From: Nephrocerus scutellatus
Lineage: Eukaryota > Arthropoda > Insecta > Diptera > Pipunculidae
Length of the DNA stretch: 64,000 nucleotides
Direction: 5' to 3'
NCBI GenBank assembly: GCA_947095585.1
Contig: OX352761.1
Location: forward strand, 82,315,394-82,379,393
Position 1 is the stretch's first letter. Each line of letters opens with the position of its first letter. The notes below the pieces were generated by a model that saw only the letters and a program-made list of their open reading frames with translations, had not been told where the DNA came from and did no database searches. A program made the position numbers and the translations under genes. This document shows positions 21,456 through 33,442 of this stretch, piece after piece.

Positions 21456-23701
21456 GTGAAGGACGCCCTCTGGCAAATCCCTTTGGAGAAGAAGTCCAGA
21501 GAAAAAACGGCCTTCACAGTCCCTGGGCGGCCACTGTATCAATTTACAGTAATGCCATTTGGCTTGTGCAATGCAGCCCAGAGAATGTGTCGGCTTATGG
21601 ACAAGGTGATACCGTCAAGGCTCAAAGACAATGTCTTTGTATACCTTGACGATCTCCTTGTCTGCTTTCCGGACTTTGAATGCCATATGGGTTTGCTAGA
21701 GGACGTCGCTGAGTGTCTTCACAATGCTGGCTTAACAATAAACGTAGAGAAAAGCAAATTCTGCCGGAAAGAAATTAAATACCTTGGGTATATTGTGGGC
21801 GACGGGTGCCTTAGGACGGATCCAGCAAAGGTTGCGGCAGTGGAGGAGTTTCCAGTTCCAAGGACTCCGATACAACTCAGGCGGTACTTGGGGATGACTG
21901 GATGGTATCGTCGGTTTATTCCAAAATATTCGACGATGACTGCTCTAATGACGGATTGTCTGAAAAAAGGCAAAATCTTTAAATGACTGACGAAGCTAAT
22001 AAAGCATTTGATGAGCTCAAACAGCTCTTGACTACGGCGCCGATTTTGACTAACCCTGATTTTACAAAACATTTTTATATCCAATGTGTTGCATCCACAA
22101 CAGGCGTCGGTAGTGTCCTTTTTCAGATGGACACAGAAGGTAGAGAGAGGCCAATAGCCTATATTCCACAAAAGCTCAACTCTGCACAGAGGAACTATAG
22201 CGTCACTGAGCTAGAGTGCTATGCGGCAGCCTTCAGTGTCCAAAAGTTCCGTGCATACGTTGAGTTGTTGGCTTTCACTATTATAACGGACCATGCAAGT
22301 CTGAAGTGGCTTATGTCACAAAAAGACTTGTCTGGTCGTTGGAGCCTGAAGTTACAGGCGTTTAACTTCTCGATTGAACATAGGAAGGGCACACAAAACG
22401 TTGTTCCTGACGCTCTCTCCCGTGTGCATATGGAAGAAATCACATCAGACGTAGACCGACTTGATGTTGACCTTGGCTCCCCGCAGTTTTCTTCGGAAGA
22501 ATACGAAGAGCTAAGGAAAACAATAAAAGAAGATCAAGATAAATTTCCCGACATATGCATCTCAGATAATTTTGTTTATAAACGAACAAATATTCGTACC
22601 GGGGACGCACTTCAAGAAGACAGAGCACTCTGGGTACCGTCGGGGTTGAGAAAGAGTCTTCTAATCTCGGCACACGATTCTCCAGCTGCGGGCCATGGAG
22701 GGATCCATAAAACCCTCCATAAACTTCGACAACAATATTTTTGGCCGGGAATGACAATTGACGTTAACAATTTTATTAAGGACTGTGATACATGCAAGTG
22801 CAATAAGAGCTCAAATAGGACAAACAGACCTCCAATGGGTACACAGACATTGACGGAAAGACCATTCCAAAGGTTATACATAGACTTTCTGGGACCCTAT
22901 CCCAGAACGAAAAATGGCATTACCCAGATTTTCGTTGTACTCGACCACTTCAGCAAGTTTGTGTTCCTTAAACCTATAAGGAAGGCAACTTCAGCTCCAG
23001 TGGTCCAGTACTTAGAGGAAGCAATTTTTCATGTGTTTGGGGTTCCAGAATACGTACATTCTGACAATGGAAAGCAATTCATTTCCGAATTATTTTCTAG
23101 CTTTTTAAAGCGCTACGGGGTTAAGCACGTGAGGACTGCGGTCTACTCGCCGCAGGCCAATGCCTCTGAACGTGTAAACCGTAGCGTACTGACTAAGATC
23201 TGTTCGTACCTTGGAAGCGACCAACGCGACTGGGATAAGCATGTTAGCTTTGCGGCATTTTCACTGCGAAGTATTGCGCACGAAGCTACTAGCCTAGAGC
23301 CGTATTATGCTGTCTTCGGCTTACAAATGTCATAGAACGGATCCACTTATGACATACGATGGTTAAATGACATTAAACAATCTGACATCAGAATTTTAGA
23401 GACAAAGGACAAACAACAAATTATAAGGGACGAAATATTTAGGAATTTAAGTAAGGCACATGACAAAGAAGAAAGGACCTACAATTTGAGAAGCCGAGAC
23501 ATTAAATACAAAGTTGGATAGACTGTATATAGACGCAATTTCAGACAGAGTGACAAGACAGCAAGCTATAATGCCAAACTCGGACCGAAAGCATTTAAAA
23601 GTATTATATTAAAGACTATAGGAAATTCTCTGTATGAAGTAGGAAATGTGAGTGGAAAAAAAGTAGGCATCTTTCATGCCAAAGACCTCTTTGCCTCTTA
23701 G
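21456..23701 (+). pseudogene. pol: pol of gypsy-like element, copy B
   Basis: 5'-truncated within RT: it starts at KDALWQIPLEKKSREKTAF and has YLDDLLV at about 21639-21659. A one-base deletion near 21980 shifts frame. The next 450 codons (21983-23335) are open. RNase H has lost its first catalytic Asp: QCVAS here (22084-22098) against QCDAS in copy A. A 9-base deletion removes LAR after SGR. Integrase keeps the zinc motif (GHGGIH, CDTC) and the DDE positions in DFLGP, SDNGKQF and NASERVNR. Beyond the TAG at 23333-23335 the frame continues through a GPY/F-like tail (AKLGPKAF, about 23572-23595) to TAG 23699-23701, with one more stop at 23519-23521. This is the better-preserved integrase of the pair. 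Confidence 0.9.
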
Positions 23702-26164
23702 TTTAGGTACCCAGCTAACTGACGATATTTTATATTTGTTATTTATTACTTATTATCTATTATTTATTATTTATTACTTATTATTTACTATTTATAATTT
23801 ATCGTTTGTCATTTAATTATATATTCTGACTTATTTCATTGACTGTATAATTTCTGTGATATTTAGGTTTAAGGCTTTAGGATTATGTGCAATATTTTAT
23901 ATTAGATTTAGTTTTATCTGTGATATTTTATGCAATTTTGACTATGTAGTATGTTGACTATAATATGACTATAAATATATTTCATACAAGAGCATAAGCA
24001 GTATAACAAATGTTAGAGCATGATCTCAGGGAGTAGGCCCTTGACCCACGTTAGGTGATACGCTTGCGGAAGACTACTCTGAAGGGTATATGTAGGTAAT
24101 ATAGTTATATTACCACTTGAATTTAATTTGCAATGTTTTACTGCATACGCTTATTTTTTTTTAAGGTGCCATTTCACTCGCGACTCATGGAATGGAGACG
24201 AGCCTGTTATGTACGCGTATGCATACACATACATACACAAAAAATAAATTAGAAATATAAAAGAAAACAAGCCACCCTCAAACTATAAAGTTATCCACAG
24301 AACTACCACTTACCCTATTTATTTCCTAATCGCCGCGCACATATGCGCTGACGTCGGCAGCGGCGTCGAATGCTGGTTTGGCCAGAGGATGCAAGTACCT
24401 GAAAAAGGAAAAGAAACAAGGAATAAAAAGAATCTGCTTTTATGTAAATACAAATATTCACTTGCCTGCGTAATGATATGGTCAGCCGACGGCGACGTCT
24501 ACGTCGACGGCTTGTTGATTTGTAGTACGAAAAACCCACTTCCTACATGCATGTAAACTGCATCGAGATGCCTTGTATCCTGTTTAATTATAAGACTGGG
24601 GCCGGATCTCTTCCCCAGTCTTAATGACTTAAATTGCCTGAATTTCCCACTCGCGAATTGAACAAAAAAAATCAAAATAAACAAAAAGTAAACAAAAGCA
24701 AAAAAAAAAACAGAAAAACACGAAAACGCACAACACATTGAAGGTATAATAACCTATTGCCCTAATTCCTTTAATTTGACAATCGGCTTGTTTCTTGTGT
24801 CACTGATTGTGACATTGACAGCACAATTTAATAAAATAATTCACCATGCTGTGGAGTTTAGAAATGGTGGAAAGTCAAAGAAATTACAAATAAAAATATT
24901 TCGACCATTTAGTGTAGGGTTGGTGCAAGTATTAGATAAATAAGTATAAAAACTTATATGTGTGTTTTGGGTTTCGCCTGTTTGTTATTCGTGTTTCATG
25001 TTTAGTAGTAATTGTGACTTGTATTAAGTTTAAAAAGGGACGGGATGAGGAAAATTGTAAGTAGTTATTATTTGAATAAGGACAAATAGAGAATTTAGAC
25101 AAAGGGAATTTAGAAAAGGGGGAAAGAGACTTTCTTTCAGAATTTCCTTTCAGAAGGTTCGGCGATAGGTGGATGATTTCTCTAGCCAACAGAAGAATAA
25201 CATTTAGAAGAGTCAGTTGGAAACTAACAATCAACAGTCATAGTCTACCCCAGTATACCAAAATCGATTAATTTAGCTAGAAAAGTTTTTTTAAAAGTTA
25301 AAAATTAGATTTTGATCCTGTGTGATACTAAAAACCGAATCTGAGTTAAAAAGTTTAAGAATATAATTTGAAACAGTGCTACACTAAAAATCAAATCTAA
25401 GTTGAAAAGTTTTCTTTAAGAAAAAAAAATTGAATATATGTACATAGCATTAAACTTGTGCGAAATATGAAATCAATTCAAAGTGGAAAAGTTTTCGAAT
25501 ATAATTGAACTGGTGCTAAGTCAAATCCAAGTTAAAAGTTCGCCCAAAAATAGCTTTAAAATAAATCCATAATCCATCAAACGACGCCAGTCGCCATCTT
25601 ACATACACATTAGCAAATGGTTGATATATTGGAAATCAACTGATATCGAAAGTGATACATCAAGTGAAATTATGAAACTCTCCACCATTACTACTTAAGA
25701 GTATTTAAATGGTCGACTCAACAAGAATTAAAAATCAAAGAACTGCCTGATCGTGATATTCCCTCTCATGGATCAATTTTGTAAAATACAGTGGTTGCGA
25801 AACAGATTTTTTTAATTTTTATGCGTTATTTGCAACGCCACCATTAAAATTAAATTATCAAACAGTTTTTTTATAATTCAAACTAGCTGTTCCCGGGTGC
25901 TTTGCTACCCGCCCACTGACGCCACGCCCACTTACACCCGCGTTTCCCGGCTGCCTCATCCAACTGACCTCCCGCCCACTTACACCCCAATAACTAACCA
26001 ACTATGGTGTGAATTTGAGCCAATTCGTTCCATAAATAAGAATTTTCGGGAAAAAAACGACACCAGCGCCACCTATTTTGTCAACGACTTTCTTTTTATT
26101 TAAATATTATATGGTGTGAATTTAAGCTAAATCGTTCCATAAGTAAAAATTTTCGAAAAAAAAC
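23702..26164 (+). other. 3' noncoding region of gypsy-like element, copy B
   Basis: Begins with a TTATTTATTATTTATTAC-type simple repeat (23736-23810). It keeps the segment at about 23946-24449 that copy A has lost, including TACGCGTATGCATACACATA near 24210. It carries the hairpin at 24592-24622 and C-rich sequence at 25905-25985. A 75-base direct repeat (ATGGTGTGAATTT...ACGACACCAG) is present at 26002-26074 and 26110-26173. No env ORF is seen. Confidence 0.6.
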
Positions 26165-27456
26165 GACACCAGTGCCACCTAGCGGGGACCAACTCAGAAA
26201 CCATCGCGGGCTCATGCACAACAACTTTGCTAAAGATAATCACATGATCAAATGCATAGTTTACGATTCTATTGGAATCAAACACACAGACATTCATTTT
26301 TATATATATAGAAAATAGAAGATAAATTTGATTTGCTTTATCAATTCCTTTTTTTTTTAATTTTAATTTCCTTACTTTTCTTGGTTCATTTAATTACCGG
26401 TTTTTTTTGTCCTACTGTGAACTGCCGTTAGTAGTAGTGGCAAGAACGTTTTTTAATCATTTTGAGTTTCAGCTCTTCAACGGCTTCTGCTAGCAGGACC
26501 TCCTTGAAGGAGCGAATACAAGGTAAGAAGACATTTTGTTTTCAAATTTATATCCACATTAATATAGTGTAGTGAAAAACACTACTAAGGCAGTAATACA
26601 AAAAAAAATTACCTTTAAATTTTGAATTTTAAAAGAAAGAATTAAGAAACAGATTTTCGTTGATACACATAACATTTCATTTTTAATACATATATTTGTA
26701 CATTTCAATTGAATTTTTATTTTGAATATATTTATAATTTTTGTTGATAAACATCTATACATTATATTTCAATTTTTAATTTTCCTACTTTATTCTAATT
26801 TGAAGTCTTTTTAATAAAAAGTAATACATGTATTTACAAATTGAAAATATAAATACGTGACTTCTTATTGCCGTTTCCCATTGGGTGGGAGGCACATTCC
26901 TTTTGAATATATATTTTTTTTGGTCCTCACCATGAGTGAGTAGATCAAGTTGGCTGTAGGTGTGTGGCTGGGATTGCTTATCCCACGGTGATTTCTCTCG
27001 GCGCTTTTCAGATGACGACGTGACGGACCGTGGACGACCGGACGAAGTCGACCTTTCCTTAATGATTTTGTGAACCAGCCAGCCTGCCAGCCAAATGCGA
27101 TCTGAGCGTTGTTATCTTAGCAATACAATGACTCCACTCAGGTTAACATTTCTCGTGGTTGGCCTGTGCGGTTGCTGGATTATGCTGATATTTGCGTATA
27201 GTGGTGAACTTGGTATAAGTTATTGAATTTGGTGCATCTTTGGGACTGGCTAGGGGGACGAGTGGAGGTCAACGATTGAGCGGACGACGGAGTAAAGAAG
27301 TCTTTTTCGGTTTTCAGCACGGTGCGGTACGACGATCCAGAGTTAGTTTTTCCACAAGTTTTTGCATTTTTTTTTTTGTTTTGCTCTTAGTTCAACTGTT
27401 CATTATTCGTATAATTTAAATAAAAAAAATTAAGTTTCTACATGGGGACTTAAACG
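26165..27456 (+). repeat. Tandem unit, short form, copy B
   Basis: Same internal deletion as unit 1 (GATTTTGTGA joined to ACCAGCC at 27073). Only the first 153 bases of the LTR remain (26921-27073). It ends at ACTTAAACGA, then degenerate gag. Confidence 0.8.
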
Positions 27457-27996
27457 ATATTCACCGGATAAGAGTGGAAATTTTGTTATTTTGTTTTGTT
27501 AGAGCGAACGACGGCGATAAATCGATCGCTAAGAAGATTAAGTGACGAAGAGAGTCACAGGATGGTCCAAACTGAAGGCACTTTTAGCCAAGGAGCTCGG
27601 AAGGAAGACGTCGAGCATTGAAATACACAAAAGATTAATATCTAAAAAAAAAACCTCCGAGACCCTATAATAATAAAATATAATATATATATAATAACTG
27701 TATGCAATGGGGCAGATCTATGGTGAGAGAGAAATTGATGAGTTTTCCCTGATGGAATATATAATAAATGGGATCCCGGTCATGTATAAAACGATAATAT
27801 ACGCCTCGACAATGCAGTAGCTAAAATGCAAGTTGATGTGTACTAAAGGATGCAACGAAAGATCCTAAAACAACGAGTTAAGGTCAATAGACCTATCGTG
27901 GCTGGTAAGTCAAACTTATCCCATGGCGGACGCTCCGTATAGCCTAAACGATGGGAAAACTATAGGGCCGCACTTGGCGTTGAACTGTCGCGGTTA
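27457..27996 (+). pseudogene. Degenerate gag-like remnant, copy B
   Basis: Near-identical to 18864-19383, with GWSKLKALLAKELGRK, DEFSLMEYIINGIP and the basic tail in the same order. It differs by small indels, for example an ATAATATATATA insertion near 27680. It is cut off at GTCGCGG, where copy A continues. Confidence 0.5.
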
Positions 27997-28030
27997 TATA
28001 TATTTATTTGTTATTATTTTTCTTTCACAG

Positions 28031-28138
28031 ATTCAGTTCCATTGAAGGAAAGCAAAATAAAAGAAGTGGCAAAAGCTGGTCAAAGAAGTCAATCGGCTTA
28101 GGCGGTTCGCAAAGGCGAAAATATTGGGAAGACCTAAA
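28031..28138 (+). pseudogene. Harbinger-type Myb/SANT-like exon 2, copy B
   Basis: Follows a TTTCTTTCACAG acceptor and ends at a GTAAGT donor, as in copy A. Differences include KSWSKKS and RRKYWEDLK; the tryptophan matches the usual W...DLK pattern better than copy A. Exon 1 is deleted here. Confidence 0.5.
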
Positions 28139-28184
28139 GTAAGTTATGCAGTCACAACATTAATTAAATTAAAAAAATTAGATC

Positions 28185-29518
28185 CCCTTCACTTCAAATT
28201 TTTACAAAAACTGTTGTCACCGGAGATACACATGTATAAAAAATTAGTATGGGAACCCCCGACCTTGGGGCCCGATCACTTCCAAATTTCTATAATAAGT
28301 GTCGTCATCGGAGATAAACATGTGTTTATAATTTGAAGAAAATCGGGTTAAAAAACTTATATGGGCACCCCTCATACCTTAAGGACCGACTCCAAGAATT
28401 TTACAAAAAGTTTTTTCCATCGGAGATTCACACGTGTTTGAAGTTTGAAAAAAACCTCAGACCTCAGAGCCAAAAAAAATTTAAAAATTTTACTAAAAGT
28501 TTTGTCCATCGGAGATACACATATGTTAAATTTTAAAGAAAATCGGGAATGTAACTTACTGTAAACTGCTGCAAACGTCAGAACTCATTTTATCAGAATC
28601 GCAAATTTTTAGCGACAATATTTTGTACTCATAACAAAATGTCACGAAAAATTGTCATTTCATCAGAATCTACTCCCAGGAATGATTCTAAAAGGATTTG
28701 AGTTGTCTTCCAATCGCCGTTGTGCACGGTAAACGAACGAACGAAATATAAAAAAAAACAACCCATTAAAATTAAAATTTTTCGTGTAAATTCTCTAATT
28801 GATCACTCCAACATTTTTACAAAAAGTATTTCCATCGGAGATGCACATGTCTATAAAATTTGAAGAAAATGGGGTAAATTTTTAATAATTTTAATTAGGC
28901 CTTCCGTCACCGATACACTTCCGAAAACCGTATACAATTTTAAGAAAATGAGGTACTATTTATTATAAAATTTGTATGGGTGCCACCTGACCCCGGGGCC
29001 TGATCACTTTCAAATGTTTACAAAAAGTGTTGTCCGTCGGAGATACACTCGCGTATACAATTTTAAGACAATCGGCAACTTTTTTTGCAAAATTTGTATG
29101 GGTGCCCCCCGACCCCGGTGCCCGATCACTCTTAAATATTTACAAAGAGTGTTGCCCAACGGAGATACACATGCATATAAAATTTGAAGAAAATCGTGAA
29201 TTTTTTTTATAAAATTTGTATGGGTGCCCCCCGACGCCGGGGCCCGATCACTTCCAAATTTTTATAAAAAGTGTTGCGCAGCGGGGATACACATGCGTAT
29301 AAAATTTGAAGAAAATCGGGTATTTTTTTTGTAAAATATTTGTATTGGAGCCTCCCGACCCTGCGGCCCGAGGGGCCCCCATATTATAGAAAGTGTTGTC
29401 ATGGGAGATACACAAGTGTGCAAAATTTCAATAAAATCGGGTTTTAGGAAGTGCGTTAAAAATTGATCACAAGATTTGGTGTGCCAGCCAGCCACGGGCA
29501 AGTGAAGTTAATATAGAG
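28185..29518 (+). repeat. CACATGTG minisatellite, copy B block and extension
   Basis: Monomers with CACCGGAGATACACATG and CCATCGGAGATACAC cores. They are interrupted by the Harbinger-like terminal region (28550-28700, here with a TAGCGACAATATTTTGTACT segment missing from copy A). It ends with the family 3' signature (CCAGCCACGGGCAAGTGAAG, then TTAATATAGAGAATTTAATA). Confidence 0.75.
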
Positions 29519-29725
29519 AATTTAATAATAAAAGATAACGCGTTCGATCAGCATGTGCAAAGTGCAGTGTGTGGTGTCCGTGTACCACATCCTCAACAGC
29601 CCAGCTAAAGAATTCAAAAAATTATAACTGTTATTTGCTATGCATGCAGCAATTTGATGATCTAATTCTTTAGCAATCGAATAACAGATTGTGAGCCAAA
29701 GGCACACAGGCACGCGAAGTTAAAA
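29519..29725. other. Unique spacer with interleaved inverted repeats
   Basis: Contains arms GCTAAAGAATT (29604-29614) and AATTCTTTAGC (29664-29674), interleaved with CTGTTATT (29628-29635) and AATAACAG (29680-29687). The order L1-L2-R1-R2 is that of an H-type pseudoknot. No RNA family recognised. Confidence 0.3.
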
Positions 29726-30160
29726 TATAGAATTTAAAAAAAACAACCCATAAAAAAATTTTTCATGTAAATTCTCTAATAAGAGATGGGTACGTTTTAA
29801 AATTTGAAGAAAATCAGGCTAATTTTTTTAAAAAATTTTATGGGGCCCTACGAACCCGGGCCCGGGGTCTCCAAAATTTTGACAAAAAGTTATGTCCATC
29901 GGAGATACACATGCGTATAAAAATTTGAAGAAAATCGAGTAAATTTTGTAAAATATTTGTATGGGAGCCCCCTGACCCCGTGGCCAGAGGGCTTCAAATT
30001 TTAATAGAAACTGTTGTCTCCGGAAGTACACATGTGTGCAAAATTTCCATAAAATCGGGCTTTAGGAAGTTGGTTAAAAATTGATCGCAAGATTCCACGA
30101 CAGACGACCGACAACCGACATCCGTGCCACGGGCAAGGGAAGTTAATATATAGAATTTAA
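29726..30160 (+). repeat. CACATGTG minisatellite element, short complete copy
   Basis: Has both family ends: ACAACCCATAAAAAAATTTT and ATGTAAATTCTCTAATAAG at the start, and ACGGGCAAGGGAAGTTAATA then TAGAATTT at the end. About three monomers lie between. Another copy starts immediately. Confidence 0.75.
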
Positions 30161-30816
30161 AAAAAAACAACCCATAAAAATTAAAATTGTTCATGTAAAT
30201 TCTCTAAGATTCTCTTAAGAATTCTCGAGATGGGTATGTGTTAAAATTTGAAGAAAATCGGGCTAGTTTTTAAGAAATTTACATGGACACCACACGGGTC
30301 TCAATTTTTATGGGGCCCCACGAACCCGGCCACCAAAATTTTTGCAAAAAGTGTTGTCCATCGGAGATACACACGTATATAAAATTTGAAGAAAATCGGG
30401 TTAATTTTTTTTAAACAAATTTTGGGGCCTCACGACCCCGGGGCCAGGGGTCTACAAAATTTGTACAAAAAGTTTTGCCTATCGGAGATACACGCGTATA
30501 TAAAACTTGAAGAAAATCGGGTTCATTTTTTTTAAAAACATTTTGGAGTCACACAAATTTTTTAAAAAACTGTTGTCGATCGAAGATACATGTGTATAAA
30601 ATTTGAAGAAAATCGAGTAAAATTTTGTAAAATATTTGTAGGGGAGCCCCCCGACCCCGTGGCTCAAATTTTAATTGAAAGTGTTGTCTTCGGAAATACA
30701 CATGTGTGCAAAATTTCAATAAAATCGGGATTTGGGAAGTGGGTTAAAAATTGATCGCTAGATTCCACGACAGACGTCCGACATCCGTGCCACGGGCAAG
30801 TGAAGTTAATATAGAG
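30161..30816 (+). repeat. CACATGTG minisatellite element, adjacent complete copy
   Basis: Starts ACAACCCATAAAAATTAAAA, ATGTAAATTCTCTAAG and ends GTGCCACGGGCAAGTGAAGT, TAATATAGAG. It has about four monomers with GGGGCC(T/C)CACGACCC(C) blocks. Head-to-tail with the previous copy. Confidence 0.75.
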
Positions 30817-31241
30817 AAAGGGAAGGCGAAACAAACAGAAAACCAGGGCGGGTCAAGTCAAGTTAAATAAAAGTTTTTAAAAAATGAGTAACGCTGCTCA
30901 CAAGACTTTGCTAAAAACATAATGTCACTTAAGCTCTTCTGAAAATTATGTAATTTTTTAACGTATTTTGTCCATTCTCCCTTACCACTATTGAACATTT
31001 TTTCCTTTTTGTCTAAAGCCTAGAACGCTGCTGAAGCGAAACGAAATTTTTCGTTGGTCTCCACATCTACAACGAAATCGTAAACGATTTTATGAATTTT
31101 ATGAAATTTAATTTCTGTAGATATTTAGCGTGTGGAAGTATTCAAAGGCATCGGCATCTGTGTACAGAGTCAGCAAACAGCATTTCAGGAAGATTTTGGA
31201 TGACGTTTGTGATGCTCTATGTGAGGTCTTAGATGGATATA

Positions 31242-32520
31242 CAGGGTGACTGACACGAAGTGTTACCAAAACAAAACACCAAAGAATTTTTAGTTTTTGA
31301 TGAATTTTATTGAATCAAAGTAAAAAATGTTCATAAATATTTAAATTTTCGAATTGCATTAACAGTTTTTGATTTGGCCACCCTTAGCCGCGATTATGGC
31401 CTTCAAACGGCCGACAAAGCTATTGCATGCAGCACGAAAGTGGCTCTGCGGTATTTAGGCCCATTCCCTGCGAAGTGCTTGATTGAGATGATCGACACTT
31501 TGGTATTTTTTTGTCCCAACCTTGCTCTTCAAAATATCCCAAACCGAAAAATCTAGCGGATTTGCATCCGGTGAATTTGGTGGCCATTGGGCAGTGGAAA
31601 TGACCCGCGGAACGTTGTTTCACAGCCAATCTTGATTGACGCGCGCTTTATGACTCGGCGCCGAGTCCTTTTGAAATGTCCAGGCTCTGCGGCCGAAATT
31701 TTTTTGTGCCCAAGGCTTCAACGCTCCCTCCAAACATGATCCCGATAAATTTAAGCATTTATCTTGATGCCACGGTTCAAAAAAAACGAGCAGTGAACGG
31801 CTTTCGGCCTTTACGGCGGTCCAAACCATCACCATCGGCGGCGCTTGGTTTCGAGTGGCAATCCGTTGGTCCAAATTTTAAGTAAAATGGCCGGGCAAGT
31901 AAATCCAGTCATTTTGCTTGTTCACATATTGCTTTATAACGAACGGTGACTCATCGGAGAAAACCAAATTCGGCAAATCGCCACTTTCGTGCAAGCGTAA
32001 CAACTCCTTTGTTCTTTCTACTCTAACTTTTTTTTGGGCATCGGTAAGACCATGCGTTTTTTGGAATTTCAAGGCCTTTAGTCCAAGCTGATATTTCAAT
32101 ATGTGCTGCATCCGTTCGAGCGAAATGTTCACCTCACGAGCCATTTTTCTGGAGTTACGGCGCGATTTCCGAGCCAATTTTGCCTTCACCTTCCGAATGA
32201 TATCCGGCGATGTTGCAGTGCATTTCGGTCCACCACCATGGCGTTTTGCAATGCTGCCAGTATCGTTATAACGATTTATGGTGCGATACTCAAACATTTT
32301 ATTCACATGCAGATGTTTTAACTGGTTAACAACCTGCGGCAGTGGTTTTCAAGCCAAATATAGAGCAATCACACTATTACGCTTGAATTCCATTGCGGAT
32401 AACTTTTTTCTGAATATTTCCCACTAAAATGCTTATGTACGCTTGTAAACAATGGAATGAACTGTCATTAGTGTAAATTTGAGCGCTCTGTCATCACTGG
32501 ACTTCGTGTCAGTCACCCGG
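31242..32520 (-). mobile_element. Tc1/mariner element, DD37D spacing (maT-like), full length
   Basis: Terminal inverted repeats CAGGGTGACTGACACGAAG (31242-31260) and GACTTCGTGTCAGTCACCCGG at the other end (32500-32520) are flanked by TA at 31240-31241 and 32521-32522. Length is 1279 bp, usual for the superfamily. It is inserted in the Harbinger transposase, so it is younger than that element. A truncated relative lies at 56527-57165. Confidence 0.9.
31375..32306 (-). pseudogene. Mariner-family transposase (DD37D)
   Basis: On the minus strand the N-terminal open part (32306-31878) holds the helix-turn-helix region (TINRYNDTGSIAKRHGGG, KMAREVNISLERMQHILKY). The first catalytic D is in VFSDESPF (about 31957-31934). 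One stop near 31877 interrupts. The next part (31874-31620) holds QKDSAPSHKA with the second D and ends at a TGA/TAG-type stop after NQDWL. The third D is in WPPNSPDANPLDFSVWDILK (about 31585-31526). Counting residues, 37 lie between the second and third D, the DD37D pattern. At least two in-frame stops make it inactive. Confidence 0.82.
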
Positions 32521-33442
32521 TATACCCGAATTGAATACTAACGAGTTTTTGAGAATAGCAAACGAATTCAATATCCAGCGTAGGGGCCATCGATGGAAAA
32601 CATGTGGCTCTTAAATGCCCTCAAAATGCAGGAAGTTTATTTTATAACTATAAAGTTTGTTTGAAAGAAAAAACAATATCAAGCTGGACCAATTACCTTG
32701 TTTTATTTCAGGGATTTCATATCATTGATTTGATGGCTATTACTGATGCTAATTATAAATTTGTCTACATGGACGTTGGTGTACATGGCAGTGAAGGAGA
32801 TGCCAACGTATTTGCATCCACTAGTATTGGGAAAGCAACCAAAAATATGGCAGTTGGAAACGAAAAGCTCCCTTATTTTTTTGTAGCAGATGATGCTTTT
32901 CCACTATGCAAACGCATAATAAAGCCATATATCCCTGAGTAAGCGACAAGACTTTCGGACGAAGAAAGAGTTGCTAATTATAGGATTAGCAGAGCAAGGC
33001 GTTGTGTTGAAAACGCATTCGGGATTTTGTGTTGGAAGTGGCTATGTTTATCTAGAACAATGTTTTGCGGTCCCGATCGAGTGCATGCTGTTATCTTCAC
33101 AACTATTTGTTGAGCAACAATAAAAAACCCTACTGTCCAAAAAAGTTTACTGATTCTTATAATGGGACTGGTTGTTTAGTAGCAGGAGAATGGAGAAAAC
33201 AAATCTCTTCCGATGCATTACATTATTCATCGATACAACACACCACAGGAAGGCATAGTAATATTGGAAAATATGTTAGGGATAAGCTCAAAAATTATTT
33301 TATTTCACCTTCCGGATCAATTCCATGGCAAAATAAATCATATTTTGTTTAACAAAGCTTTTATTTATTTTCTTTGCTATTTTCAGAAATGAAGGTATAA
33401 CATAACAACATAAACATTTAATTAGCCAATTTTTTTTCATTT

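Larger units (their letters stand above)
21431..29275 (+). repeat. Tandem segmental duplication, copy B
   Basis: Repeats the order of copy A: RT to integrase, 3' noncoding, one short unit, degenerate gag, Myb-like exon, minisatellite. It has only one short unit, and a deletion of about 610 bases joins degenerate gag (27996) to the intron before Myb exon 2. Copy B begins in the GAAGTG repeat within RT; its upstream gag and protease are absent. Confidence 0.85.
31121..33352 (+). pseudogene. Harbinger DDE transposase (HARBI1-like), broken
   Basis: An exon from 31121 (after ATTTCTGTAG) carries SVYRVSKQHFRKILDDVCDA and stops at the mariner insertion (31241). It resumes at 32523 with IPELNTNEFLRIANEFNIQ, then a small deletion and frameshift. 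GAIDGKHVALKCP (32587-32625) holds the first catalytic D. An intron is predicted at 32655-32711 (AAA/GTTTGT...TTATTTCAG/GGA), giving NYK-GFH across the junction. The second D is in VADDAFPLC (32884-32910). An in-frame TAA at 32940 precedes RARRCVENAFGI with the catalytic E. A frameshift near 33070 moves the C-terminal LHNYLL part to another frame. In the intact family this nuclease would cut at the terminal repeats with the Myb-like partner. Clearly inactive. Confidence 0.85.

Noticed and set aside
32604..32942. Reading 32655-32711 as coding
   Set aside because: It would insert residues between NYK and GFH, which are adjacent in Harbinger transposases; GT and TTTATTTCAG ends make it an intron.
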